Made by a program: the position numbers and the translations under genes
In this document: positions 47,563 to 61,200 of the stretch, one piece after another
Layout of the letters: each line of letters begins with the position of its first letter
Numbering within the stretch: position 1 is the first letter of the stretch
The notes under the pieces: model-generated
Told to the model about the DNA's origin: nothing
Databases searched by the model: none
What the model saw: the letters and a program-made list of their open reading frames with translations, nothing else
Assembly: GCA_013398275.1 (NCBI GenBank)
Contig: VZSE01002913.1
Location: 70,974 to 134,973 of the forward strand
DNA length: 64,000 bases
Direction: 5' to 3'
Source of the DNA: Promerops cafer
Taxonomy: Eukaryota > Chordata > Aves > Passeriformes > Nectariniidae

Positions 47563-49563
47563 TAAGTTTCCCGCAGACCATAGTTCTTGCAGGCCTGTGC
47601 TAAGGGTCTAAAACTTGCTTTACTGCAGGGACTGTGCTATGTTCAATGGGCATTAATTACCTAGTTGGAATTGTAACTCAACGTGGGCCTCCTACATTTA
47701 CTGCCAGGGGGAATGGCATGAAAGGTTTTTAGTTTTCATTCTCCTCTGGTCAGTTTGTAACAAATGTTTCTGTTGATTCCACCCACCACTACCACCTATA
47801 CTCGGAATTATAAATCCAGGGATAAGGAGTTTTGCCTCATTTTTTTTTGGTGGGTTCCCTCTGGGTATGGTGCCTTTGTTGGTCTGTTTTCTCCTTTTTT
47901 GATTGCACGCTGTTTATAGCTTGTCCATAATATTGCTTTGCTTCTTAGTATCCATAGAAAGCTGGTTCTCTTCCTGATTTTGGAGCACTCTTCTCCGGTC
48001 GCAGCTCTGAATTTTCATTGAACCACGCTGTTCCTGGATGACCTTTACTTTTTGGTTACGTCACTAGTTTCTTCCAGAGGTGTTTTTAACTCGGAATTTC
48101 ATTAGCTCAACCTGATTTCCTGCTGGGCTACTTGTTGCTCAATTAGATCCATCCTGAGCCGGCTCTTGAAAGTACCTTTGGTGAAACTGCTTTTGCAACA
48201 CTTAGAGAAAACAGGTGACTAAGTTACTTGCATGTGTTTAATTTGACTCTGCTCCAGTGGGGAAAGAGCCAGTTGTGTGTGTAGTATATACACCCTTCTA
48301 AAGGATTAGACAACACATGCTGATCAGCTCCTGTTCTTTTTGCATTTCCCCCCTCCAGCCTTTTTATTTAATGGTAACTTTTGGTTTGCAAGAAGCATGT
48401 TAGGAAATGCTCCCAAGCAGAGAGCAAAACCTAACGTGTGTATATCACAGTGTGACAAAGAGCATGTTGGAAACACACTTCTTTTTTTTCTAAGTGTACT
48501 ACCACAGTATTCTTCCTTATTGTTGCCTACTGTTGTCTCACTTGTGGAAGTTTGTTATTCAGCAGAGTACAGTCAACCCTTCATTTCACTTCCTGTTCTT
48601 ATTTAAGTATTTTTATTTGCTTGTCTCTAGAAGAATGGGAGTGGAGGTGTGTGTATATTCATACATATATATTCGCATATATTTATGTGACTTTGCTGCT
48701 TTCTTTCCTGTTTAAAATTGAATATCAGTGATTTACTTGGAAATATGTTTAGGATTATTAATGTGGTGTGCTGGTATCACTCACCTGCTTGGCTTCTTTT
48801 TAAATACTAGCTGTATGATATAATTGTCATGGCACTTACTTTACTTGTTGTAAAAAATAACATAGTTTAACATCTAAAACAACTAACAGAATAAACAATG
48901 CTGTATTTGACCACAATTTAGTCCATCCCTGAAGGTTTTGCATACACAAGACTGCTAAAGACATTCTGAATATTTAGCTAAACATTTTCTTGTAAGAGGT
49001 TATGGCATTATTGAATAACTTGAACTTCAGGGGTAAAAATAGGAGCATTGTGTTGTTCTGCAGGGTAGTATTAGGTTATGGTGGCTAGGAAATACAACAT
49101 CCAGTTTAATTGCAAAAATGCATAGAAAAAAATCTCAGTTCCTCATTGCTTTTCTTTCTGCTTGGCAGATTGTGTCACTTTTTAGTGTCTTGGTTTGTCA
49201 TGCTATAATTCAGGAAATGAGTCTTTCCTTTTTGTGCAGTACTTTCTCTGCAGAATGTGAAAATAATAACTGGTACACCTTGTTAACCAGTGAACATAAG
49301 AAATAATCCACTAGCTAGTTCCTCAAGTGGTTCAAGCAAAAATACTTTCTCAGTGCTGAAACCATTATGTGGCTGGGATCTTTGCCTGGTATCATCATAA
49401 ATACGAGGTAAATGGTAAGATTCCTCTAAGCATGAAGATGGCATGAGGGAAGGCTCTGAACATAAAGTGAAAAAAACTGGTCATATTTGAGACTATGGAT
49501 GCTTTATTTCAGAATAAAAAAGGCTTTTTATGAGATGACAGATTTTCTTCAGAAAAGTTAGGA

Positions 49564-49594
49564 TGTACTCTGCCAGTTAGGATGGCAGAGTACA
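49564..49594. repeat. Perfect 11-bp inverted repeat (hairpin)
   Basis: TGTACTCTGCC (49564-49574) and GGCAGAGTACA (49584-49594) are exact reverse complements with a 9-nt spacer. Confidence 0.85.
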
Positions 49595-52451
49595 AATACA
49601 AATTTGCATGGGAAACTGATTAGGACTAGCAATCCTGGAATGTATCTGCTATCAAAAGAATCCCTTAGAATTAAAACAAACATGTGGGCTGAGCAACAGC
49701 CTAGGAGAAACTGCTTTTTCACATTTGACCTCTTCTCAAAACAGTATTAATACAGAGTACTGGAAAAGCAGATCTAAAAATTTTTGGATATTCACAAATA
49801 TTCGCATTATTTAAAACTCTCAAGACACTTTTGCAAATTTTTGCCCAGATTTTGGGTGGATGCTGTTGGATATCCCAGTGGCATAGTTACAGTTGTGCCT
49901 GGCAGGTGTGCATGTGAGCTGTGAGTGGAGTGTCTGCCCTCACTGCTGACAGTTGTCACTGGTAGTAATAGCAGCCCTTCCAAAAAGGAGTCACAAGCCC
50001 TTTGTCCTAGAAGGGGTTGAAAATGGTCCTTGTAATTATGTTTGATGCTCCAGCTCTCTGTCTGGATGCTGGGCAGACTTAATTCTGTAAACAGAAGATG
50101 CTGAGTGAGAAACTGAACATGTGATCCAAAATGAGGAGGTGTGAAAGAAGATATATAACCTTAAACAAAAAGAACTTAAAAGATTCCTGTTTCAATTTCT
50201 GTGCAGAAATCAAGTGCAGACTTACATGCTTGTGTTTTGTCTTGTGAAAAAGTTAAATAACAGCAGCTGGGACTATTAGGCCTTGGTTGCCAAATCCTTT
50301 TTTAAAAGAGAGGCTAAAGTAGAAGGTAAAAATACTAGCATGTTAAAAATACTCTTCAAAACAGCCAGATATTGTTGTGTCCATTTTGGTTTTGACCTCT
50401 CTTATTCTGTTCCTATTATATTTCTTTCCAGAATAGCTCCTGTTTGGCAAATGCGTAGAGATTTCTTGACCTTATTGTATTTTTCACTCAAGCACTTTTT
50501 CTTCAGGTGAACCAAATATATTATTTAAAAGTAAAGCCATAAGATAATGGAGATATATTACATTTCTTTGGTTTTGCTTTCTCACTTTCACTTTTGCTCA
50601 GTGTAACTTTTTTCTTAAATGTGCTGTACTGGGAAACTTTAAGAACCTTTCAATGTGTGTTGATAATTCATGTGCACAAGTTAATAGCTGGTTATGCTAC
50701 ACAGTAAATTAAGATCAAGTGCTACAAGAACTTTCTCTGTCTTATCAATTGAGAAGACCACACCAAACAACACTAAACTGAAATGAATAGATGAGCCTTG
50801 ATAAAATTTGGTCCCTCTTTGCAAAAGATTTATAGCTTTTCAGGGATGGATTTTGAATTTTAGTGTTTATGAACAGCTTTATTTTATTTTGGAAATTCTG
50901 GTCTATTCACCAGTGGTATTTATAGCTGCAAGGAGGTGAGCAGCCTTCTGATCTCCAGATAGTTGTTCTATGAATTTTGTATTATCTTAGACATGTGAAA
51001 GACTGTTGCTTTAATTCGGGGTAAATACAGCCTTCAGTCTCATCAATGACTCAAGCCTAAGTGGTGGAACTAAAATCCTCACACTTTCTATAAAGGAATC
51101 TTTCTAAAATGCTTGAAGTCAATAAAATTAAGAATCAGGATTAAAAAAAAATCATGGAGATCAGCACTTTCAGTTTGCTTTTTGGAAATAGTGCCTTGTG
51201 AGTGTTTTGTTTTCCTGATTCACCACTGTGTGAATCATTTGCCTTTGGTTTCCTGACCATGTCAATAGCTTTGTAATAACCACACTGGAGAAAATACTGA
51301 ATGTACTTACCCAGTTGGCACAGAATTCTGTTTCTTTGCTTTCTGCATTTTTCCCCCTCTATTCTTTCCATGTCTGAGTTTTTTTGTCTCAAATCCTATA
51401 GTTTTATACACTTCTGAGTGATGCAACTTGGAAATGAAGGCCTATCGGAATGACAAGTGAAGGTTGCCATGGCAGCTCTGGGGTATCTTGTTTTTTTTCT
51501 TGTTTTGTGTTGCTAGGAAGTGTTGAGATGCCTTAAATAATCCAGAGATTACCCAAATTAAAAGTGGAAGAAAATTTATTATGGGTTTATGTAGATTAAT
51601 AATGGGACCTACATTGAAAAATTGTAACTGTGCCATGGAGGTGTGTGGGTGTTACTGTAACTAAGCTTAGCAGTGATTTTTCTCCTAGTAACTTCAGGAT
51701 TTTTTATTATATTTTTATGTTCTGTGTTCAGTTTTTAAGAGCCAGAAGAGGGATTGCAAACCTTCTGCATGCTGGTTATGTCACTGAGACTGGGTTTATG
51801 TGAAATGCTGCTTGGCTCTCCTTGGTCCAGTCAACATCTTATGTGTGTGTTTTGCAGGGAATTCTCATTTCCCCCACTGCTAAGAGCACAGAGCTAACTC
51901 ACTGAGTCCCTGTGTGCATGGGATACATATAGGGTTTACTCTGTGCATCACTGGTGACGTGCCCCATAGGTGCAGAACTGGTGTGTATTACAGCTGGTCT
52001 GTAGCCTGTAATGTTGAGAATGTCTCCAAGACTTTGGGTACTGTGAGAGTGTCCAGGCAACTGTGTCAATATCACATTTTTCTGCCAAAATTCCGTCACA
52101 GTTTATGAAGTCCTACTGTGCATTAAGTTCTGCTGAGATCCACCCTGTTTATTTAAGTGTAACTCAAATTCTTCTTTTTCAAAGTTGGAGATGTGCTACT
52201 GTTATTTCCCTTTTATGTGTGGAGGCATTTTGGCGTAGGTATGTCTAACGTAGCAGAAGGGTTAACAGGACTGTTTTTTCATAGGAGACATCTGTGTTGT
52301 TATTGAGGAGGATGACACTGACATGGCAGCGTGTGGATTTATTTGTGCTGTACTGGGTAACAAGTGGTAGTGGTGCAGGAGGCCACATGTGTGAGGGCTG
52401 GAATTTTGCTGTGTTCATGCAGGCTGCCTAGGCATGATCACCTCAGGAAGT

Positions 52452-53162
52452 CAGCAAGTCTAAGGGCAAGGTGCTGCAACTGGCTAGGGGCAATCGCAGA
52501 CGTGAGTACAGACTGGGAGAAGAAGTCACTTGACAGCAGCCCTGTAGTGAAGGACTTGAAGTTGTCATGGATGAAAAGCTGGACTGGAGCTGGAAATGCC
52601 AAACCAAGCACATCCTGGGCTGCATCCAAAGCAGTGTGGCCAGCAGGTCAAGATAGGTGATTCTGTTCCTTTACTCTGTCCCTGTGAGACTCCACCTGTA
52701 ACACTGCATCCAGCTTGAGATCCTCAGCACAAGAAAGACATGGACCTCTTAAAGTGTGTCCAGAGGAGGGTCATGAAGATGACTGGAAGGATGGAGTACC
52801 TCTGCAATAAAGACAGACTGAGAGCTGGGGTTGTTCAGCCTGGAGAAGAGAAAGCTTTCAGTAGCTTAAGGTTATAAAAAAGAGGAAGAGGGACTTTTTA
52901 TATGGGCAGATAGTGACAGGAAAAGAGACAGTGATTTTAAACTGAAAGAGAGCATCTTTAGATTAGATGTTAGGAAGAATTTCTTTGCTCAGAAGCTGGA
53001 ACAGGTAGCCCAGAGAAACTGTGAATGCCTCATTCCTGAAGATGTTCAAGGCCAGGTTGAATGGTCTGCTGAGCAGCCTGGTGTGATGAATAGCAGGATG
53101 AGTTGAAACTACAGGATCTTCAAGGTCTCTTTCAGCACTAACCATTCTGTGATTCTGTGATG
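52452..53162 (+). mobile_element. CR1 LINE 3' fragment (plus strand)
   Basis: CAGCAAGTCTAAGGGCAAGG, CTGGGCTGCATCCAAAGCAG (shared with the copy at 38360-40077), GTGTCCAGAGGAGGGTCATG, GTTCAGCCTGGAGAAGAGAA, TTAGATGTTAGGAAGAATTT and the tail CCATTCTGTGATTCTGTGATG give the CR1 order. 5'-truncated, with deletions and frameshifts. Confidence 0.9.
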
Positions 53163-54596
53163 TTGTTTTTGTTGCAAGGATGCTTGCAGTAATTGTTTTA
53201 GTGCATTTTCCTTTGAACTGAGGGCTGGATCAGTCTTCCTTGTAATTTTTGTTGTGCTGTTCTGAATGCTGTAAGCTATAGCTCTTTGTTTTGACCAGTA
53301 GCTGTAAGTCAGCTGGACAGTGCTGATAAACAATTGACAAAGTTTCTCTTTGTAAGGCATCCCCCTCAAAACAGTGACTTGGAGAAGCTGTTGCAGACAA
53401 CAGCTGCAGGGAGGTAAGCATTTATGACCCTGGTGTTCATGCCCTGCATTAGGTGGTTCTGTGGGCCAGCTGGATCTTCCTTCTTCTTCTGGTTTTAACC
53501 ATTTTCATGTTTCTCTGCCCCTCCTGTCCAATTTCATTTACACATGCTGCCAAGCTGGCACATCTCTGCTCCCGCCACTGGGGTTCAGTTGATTGCATGG
53601 GCAGTCTGCAGCAAAAGACCTAAGAGGCACCAGCTTAAGACAGAGCCAGGAGAAATTTCTGATTGCTAAATGGTCTTCAAGAGGCTTTTAGTGGTACCTA
53701 GTACTTGATTTTCTTATCACCATGGCATCTTGCTGAAACTATGGATTGGGTGTCATTGGAGGACCTTCTTCTTTGAAGGTTGTTAGGATTTATAGCCTTC
53801 ACTGCATGTGCAGGGAGTGTGATCAGGGGTTTTTCTGTCAGCCTTCAAACTGGCTTGACCCTGTGTAGCTGTGTAAAGGCTGCAGTCTGGAAAACCTGGT
53901 AAAAAGCCACAGCTGTGTTACATGGTCTTGCATCTGGCTTGTGTGGGCAGCCTTCCTCCTTTTGCCTGCACAAAAGAGCTGCTCAAATGCTTAATTGTTT
54001 GCCCTCAGATAGACAGATTTCTGTGATTCAGAGACAATTTCTTTTTGGGCTCCTGCCTTCAGCATCCCCGAAGACTGCTGATAGCCCCTATGATTGGAAG
54101 CCTGCTGGGAGAAGAGTCACAGCCAATGTTCTATTGCTGTTACATTGTTGGTGGCAAAAACTGTGTCCCGCCAGGCTCCCTGTGCAACTTCACATTGTTA
54201 GTGCGAGGCCTCTTTCTCTGAAGCATCTCTTTTTTTGGAATTGTCAGGAGATGAGTTGTTGAACTCTCCCCTGATGTTGTAGCCCTCTTGGAGATTTTTT
54301 GTTTTCCATCAGTGGACCAGCACCTTGTCCCATGGCACTGTCCTATCTTTGGCCTAATCTTCAAGAAAAGAGAAGGTGTTGGTGCTTTCTGGATGTGAAT
54401 GCAAGTTTGAGACTAGTCACCTTCCATCACTCTGAAGAAGAAAACACTCTTAATATTGGAGACCTGTTCAGTAACTAAAACTGCATGCCTCTGAAATTCT
54501 GTGTTCACCCTAATTTTACTGGTAGGAAGTCTGATCCAGCTGTCTTTCAAGAGGAAAAAAAGTCTATGCAGAACTCACCTTTCTCATTAAATTTCA
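53163..54596. other. Intergenic DNA between two CR1 copies
   Basis: Unique-looking sequence with no recognised gene. The reading frame at 53915-54262 (115 codons) has no family resemblance I know. Confidence 0.55.
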
Positions 54597-55270
54597 CAGA
54601 ACAAAATCACAGAATAGTTTGGGTTGGAAGTGACCTTAAGGATTATCTAGCCCAACACCCCATTCCCACACATCCTGTGCAATAAGCAGGGACATTCTTA
54701 ACTAGATCATGTTGCCCTGTTCAACCTGACCTTGAATGTTCCCAGAGATGGGGCATCTACCAGCCCTCTGAACAACCTGTGCCAGTGTTTCACCATCTCT
54801 ATCATACCAAATTTCTTCCTTACATCCAGTTCAAATCTACCCTCTTCTAGTTTAAAAGTATTACTTCTTGTCCTTTTGCAATGGGCCCTGCTATCTTCCT
54901 TATATGCCTCATTTAAGTATTAAAAAGCTGCACTAAGGTCTCCTTCACTTTCCAGGCTGAGCAGTCCCAAGTCTTTCCAGGCTGAACAGTCCCACCTCTC
55001 ACAGGAGAGGTGCTCCAGCCATCTAATAATTTCTGTGTCCGTTCTTTAAGACCTCTTCAAATGTATCTATTCTTTCCTGTGCTGAGGATCTCAGAACTGG
55101 ATGCAGTGTTCCAGGCACGGTCTCATGAAAGCAGAGTAAAGGTGCAGAATCACCTCCTTGGACCTGCTGGCCATGCTTTCTCAGTTTTTTATCCACCAAC
55201 ATCCCCAAGTGCTTCTCAGCAGGGCTGCTCTCTTTCTGTTCACACCTCAGCCTATATTCGGCTGGGCCAT
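54597..55270 (-). mobile_element. CR1 LINE 3' fragment (minus strand)
   Basis: It starts with AAAATCACAGAATAGTTTGG, the reverse of a CR1 tail. It runs through GGTTGGAAGTGACCTTAAGG, CAACCTGTGCCAGTGTTTCA, TTTCTTCCTTACATCCAGTT, CTTTCCAGGCTGAGCAGTCC and the CAACATCCCCAAGTGCTTCT block to about 55270. The outer boundary is approximate. Confidence 0.9.
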
Positions 55271-58200
55271 ATCCTTACTAGCCGTACAGAACAGACTGGA
55301 AAGAGTGGACTGCAGCATCTTAAGTGGAGTGGATAGACCCCTCTTCTGTGTATAGACACAGCTGGTAGGGTGTCTGGATTTTCTGATGGCCGTGGTTATC
55401 ACTTAGAAAAGCCTCTTGACCAAATGGAGATGGCTGCTTTTGCCACTGTGGTATAACTTCTCAGTGCAGTTATTTTCTCCTTGGAGTGCCAAGCCTTGGT
55501 GGGACTGAGCACACAGTGTAGGTGCATTTGTCTCCAGCTGTTGGTGCTCTGGCTTTTCCTGCTTAGCAGGATCTAAGAAACCTGCTCTGGGTAGAGTCAG
55601 GAGATGGGAGGATGGAGAGAGTTCTGTTTTGGCAGGTGAGGTTCCTTTAGTTCATTTGTCAGTACTTGTTTTACAGTCCCAGGAGGATGAAGATGCAAGA
55701 TACCTTGTTGTAGCTTCAGAATATTTACAGCCTTAGGGATGAGAGAATGAGAAGTGCTTAGGTAGCCCAGGTGCTTTGTGAGGCTACTACAATTCAAGCA
55801 AACCTATTATAACCAAATGATTGACAGTTCAAGTATATCACCAAACTGTTTTCTTAATAAGTAGCTTGTCTTATTTTCACTTGTCGTGTTACTTTGTTAT
55901 TTTCTATCAGCATATCTGAAATACAAATGAATAGGAATTCAGATGTGCTGCCCTGAAATTATAGAGCTCAGATGCTACAAAAGCATTTCTTTGGATTATC
56001 TGTACTTATAAATAGAAGGTGTTCTCATGCAGATAATTCTGGAAATATAAAGTGCGAGGCAATTCACATTGTGTGGAGGCAAACTGCATTTTTATCAGGC
56101 AGGGTATATACTGGTATCTCCATTTAAAGCGGAAGCAGGTATGACTGGTTAGTTGATGAGAGCAGACAATCCTGGAGAGAGAAAAGAGCTGTTGAATAAA
56201 AGTGATCTATAAGGATACTCAGTAGGTATCTGGAAAACCTTAACAAGGTTTTAATTTCTTTTGGATTTTCTGAAGAAGAGTATTTACAGTGTGGTTTCAT
56301 TGAACTTTAAGACACGCAAAAGTCTGAAGTTTCTCACCACAGTGAGAAAGGAGGGTCTTTTTAATGCTTGACTTCTTAAAGATTTCAGAGATTTTTCCAT
56401 TCCTCTCTCACCATTGTTTGAAATGTTCTGGGAAGACCAAAGCTTCTGTGACAGCTTTCCTGGTGACATTTAGCAAGCATTGCACAACAGACTTCTAAAC
56501 TTGAACTAGGCTGTGTTTTTGTCTGAGAGAGCACACCAATACTGCATACAGGTCTTTGCATGTTTCTGCTGAATTCGGAAATAAGCTGGTGAAGTCCATG
56601 TACTGCATCCAGCATTCCTTTCAGTGAATAGTCTCAGTATTCAGACTGGCCTGTGGTCACAGTTGTAAACGAAAAGCTGAATGCATCTGTGTTGGCAAGC
56701 TGCTACTATGAAAAAGTAGCTCAAAGCTGTGTAACAAATATAAAAGTTGAGTCCCACAAACTTCCAGTAAAATGAAAGTGTTGCTTTTAAGTTACTCATT
56801 AAAATAGTGACTCCTCCATCAGCTTGAATGATCCTGTCTGGATAAGCAGTCTGGTGTTTTTGATATAATTTAAGAGCACTGTGATAGAAAAAATAAAAGT
56901 ATTTTTCTCCAGTGTGTGACTAATTGGCCCGTGGGCATTTTCTGAAAGCTATTGTCTTTTAACTGTCAATGGGTCTCTTCAGTGAACGCAAAGGCAGTCC
57001 TGCTGAACAAAATAAGCCTGCTTGCACACCAAGGACAAATTCAGAAGGGAGTGATAAAGCCCCTGAAGGAGAGAGGTGGATTAAACCCGTCTGTTGGCTT
57101 CTGATATGTCAGGCACATGCTATGGAAGAGCAGGCAGAGCAGAGGAAATAACCTACTTAGCTTTGACCAAAATAAAACTTTGTTTTGAAAGGGTTAGATT
57201 GACTTAGGCTGAATTGTCTTGGTGCTGATATGCCCTTTAAGTCCCACTGATTCATTGTTTGGAAAGTAGAGACTGTTATTGTTGTCTTGCATAACAGCTT
57301 TGAAGCTTTGGTTTACTCCCCGGCTTTGCTAGATTTCTTGTTTGTTTTCCTCTGTCTGTCTGCAGGCAGTTGTCCTTCCTCCTTCTGTCTTTTAAGCATG
57401 CTGCAGTAGCTGTGCCTCCTGCAGTGGCCATCTTTGCCTTTGTGTGCATGGGCCACTTTTATTAACTAATCTGGGCAAGCTGATTCTTCCATGTTCAGCA
57501 CTTCTGTACCCATCTTCCTTCCCCAAGCACTCGTCAACAGCTTCTTTACATAAGCCAGTGCTGCAATTTCATGACTGTGCGTCCTGGCAGAACCAAGGTG
57601 GAAGCTATGACATCTCTGTGAATCATGGCAAACAAATTGGGAATTTTAGAAGCCCTTCCAGCTTCTGAAGTAAAGAAGTTTGGTTTGGTGAGCCACCAGA
57701 AAGCAGAGGGCTTTACTATGTTTCAGGGCAACCCTGGGGATATTGGCTGGAGTGAATAGGAATTTGCACCTTCTTCCTGAATAAGAGGGACAGTAAAAGA
57801 ACATCTTGTTTTCTCATATTCTAGCAGTGATTGACAGTGCTCTTAAAAAAAGCTGTTTTTTCAGTTGCTGAGCACTAGCTTGTTTTGTTTGAGGTTTTGT
57901 TTTTTCAGTGAAGGGAGGGATGAGAATAGCTACTTGAAAGACTGTAGTGTAGGCAAATTCAAATACTTCCTCTTATTCTGGATTGTTGAATACCTTATAT
58001 AAGTTCGTGATGTATGGAACGAAGATTCGTCATAATTGCATCTGTTTAAGAGAAATATTTATATTGCTAGAAGTACTGATGGTTGTCTGTTCAAAGCACT
58101 AAGCTTTACAGAAAGACTGGTAATGTTTCACCCTTAATTCATTATTTAATTTTGATAAAAACAATATGTATGCTACATGATCAAATTTATAATCTGGTGT

Positions 58201-61200
58201 ATTGACTTGAAGTTAAAAATCTTCGGCTTTGGTAAATTGTTATGCTTTAGCAAACTGAAAGTAGTCGTGCTGATTTACAGGATGTGAGAATCTGACCCTA
58301 GCTCTACAGACTGTGTAGTCAGATGTAGCTGTAGTGCACTCTTAACAGTAATGCTGTCTTTACTGGAGCTACTGAAAATGAAAATTACTGGAAGTATTGA
58401 AAGGAAATTCAATAGTCTCTGCTGGAATGAATTACCCCTAAGGAGTAAATGGTAAGACCTATTATTCTGTCTGTAGTACCTGTTGCACTTAAAACATAGC
58501 CACTCTTGCTGTGACGCACAAGGCTTCAAACTGCACTGCACATCCTTCCTTTCCCGAGGAAACTGCTGCCAAACTTCATTTGTTGCAGAGGTTGCTGCTC
58601 TGTTGCACCAGGCAAGTGGTGAGGTAAAAAAATGCCTGTGCTGTTACCTTCCTAAGGGATCCACTGAATCCCAGCAGTTTTCTGGGAAACAAAAACTAAA
58701 TCCTACTCTGGGTGCTTGTCACCGTGGAGTTTGCAGCCGTGACACAGTTGGCTTTTGGAACCATCTGCCAGCCATGCAGGCTTTGGCGAAAGCTACCACA
58801 AGGTACACATCATTTTGCCACCTGTAGGAAGCTGGACTTCTCGTGTACACCTTCTGGACTTCTTGTGTACCCTTTTGTGGCAATCAGAGTTTGGGGCAGT
58901 TGTGGCTTGCTGCAGTCTCATTACAGCTAAGTCTGGAAATGTGTGGTGGGAAGTATTAAGGGCCATGGTCCTGTCTTTTCAGAGACCTGTCAGTCTTTGA
59001 CTGGCAGAAAATGTTGCTTCTTGCAGCTGCTGGGACTTGTTCAGATGAAAAAAGAAGGGCGTGACTATAGGTGAGTTTCATTTGATGTGTGAAATACAGT
59101 AAAGGATTGAAGGTTGTCATATGAAAAAGGAGGCTAGAGATTCTTGGAGTCTGGAAGTTTACTTGTGAGTACAGAGACACACTTCTGTGTAGGAGTTAAG
59201 TTACACTTTAGATAGCTGATGAGGACTTTGTTCATGTTTCTCCATCCTTTGCTTCATCTCTTTTTAAAAAATAACCTTTTAAAGATCACGTATTTAGATA
59301 GAGATAAGCTATAACACTTGCAGACACGTGTTTTTAAAAAAACCCCAATTGTTCAATATTTAATCTGGTAGAAACTTTTTTTTTTTATCCTATAAAGTTT
59401 TCATGTGCTTAGGAAGATATAAACAACATTCTCCTGGCCACCCAAGTCTGGTGCCAGAGTCAGCTGGTAACCATAACCACAGCCTTTTCTTAGCCTTGCT
59501 TTTCTGAACGTCTTAGTAGAAGACAGATATAAACAAAGATATTGTGCATGGAAGGTTCCCACTGGAACTGAAAGTTGGCATTCACAATGTGTGAAATGCT
59601 AAAATAAAAACACACTGACTGCGTGCCTGGGTTTGGGTGTCAGATAGAAGAGATAGTGGGAAGCAATGAACTCAGTCAAGGCTGCACATGGATTTGTGGC
59701 AGTGTGGGGGATTGTGCTACACAACTTTTCCATTAACAGTCCACAACCTCCTCTACAAAGGCCAGTAGTGAGATGAGAGCTCACGCTGACACCAGCTGCT
59801 GAGGATTACAGAAATGTATTTCAGTCTCTCATTTTATTGCTTGGGGTGGTTGAATGTAAAGTGATGGTTATGAAGGGGAGGAAAAGTTCTCTTACAAGCT
59901 GTGAGTCTTTAGTCAGCTTTTACAGATAGGCAATCTTAGAGTTGTAATGGTGCATCCAGGGAAATATGTGCCCATTGTATAATTGTCAAAAAAAGGCAAC
60001 TTGAATGCTAGACATTGTTAGGAAAAGACTGGGGAGGAGTGGCACAAAAACCACCTCTCTGCCAACTTGCTGGCTCTCTCTGTGCAATGGCCGAGCTGCT
60101 GCTGAGTCTGTAGGTGTCTGATGCAGCCTTAGATCTTGAACGTGACGTTTTCCTTTCTTTATTTTATTTTAGTCCCCTTGTAATTCTTTCATGTAATCTA
60201 TTTACATTTATAGGACTTTTTGTAGAGGACTGTAGAGATTTTCCATTTATGTAATACTCCTACATATATCAGGCCATCCGCTCTAGTAAACTCTCCAAGA
60301 CAGGGACTTCTTCCAAGTCTTACATTTAACAAGATGCCTCAGAGAATTGCTTCACTTAATTTAGTTATATTTATATTCATATTCACATTAATAATCTGGG
60401 TATGTTCTTTAATGTATTGCACTTAATTTTTTCCAGAAATTTAAAAATTTATTTTTAAAAAAAATTGAAAAAATGTATCCTCCCTGGAGAGCAATTTGAT
60501 AGTTCTACTTATAAAAATGTTTAGCAAAAGCAAAGTTAGACTTCAGTGTTAAAGATAAAATAAAAAATTAAATAAAACCTAACATGGTAAAATACAAATA
60601 TATAAATAAATTTCTGTTTGAAAAACACCAAAACTGAATTATGGTGGTTATTTTCCAAAGAGGAAACAAAAGTAATTTTTAACACTTTCTAGACTTTTCT
60701 TCAGGACTGAGTTGTCTTTTCAAAAGGGGGAGAAGATTATGTGTAATATCTGGTATTTAATGAGCAATTCTCACCCAGACACCCTTTGCCTGGGACACCC
60801 ATACATAGCTAGAGTACCTACAGGGCATAATTCACTGTTTTCTTCCTCCTACTTTTGGATTCTGCTTTGAAGTCTGTTTTGAGGACAGAGAGAAAAATGC
60901 TTATGTGGAAAAAGTGTGACATGTTGGAGGGTATAAATAGCCATCATTTTTCTAGGAAATGTTACACAGCTCATGAGTTACAGTGATTCCCAGCTTTTAT
61001 GTCCTGCCTTGTTGGGGAGGCCTGGAGAGAGATGTTTTCTGTTTGTTTTCAAGTGTATGTTGGAGAGCTGCTGGCTGTACGTTCCATGACCTGCCATATG
61101 TACATGTGGCCTTTATCTTTATTAAAATACCAAGTCAAACAGAATGTGGTAGGAAAAGTGGCCCAGGAAGTGATGGCTTATGGGCAGAGCCTGCAGTAAA

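Larger units (their letters stand above)
42242..52451. other. Intergenic DNA, no gene recognised
   Basis: A 300-bp very AT-rich stretch (42242-42560, many TACTAAAA / TAATAATA words) is followed by 10 kb of moderately AT-rich DNA. There are T-rich and GT-rich patches (43943-43975, 45310-45325, 46000-46055), a CTT repeat (47525-47562) and an 11-bp perfect hairpin (49564-49594). An open frame of 168 codons on the minus strand (46323-46829) matches no family I know. No splice-linked exon series seen. Confidence 0.55.
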
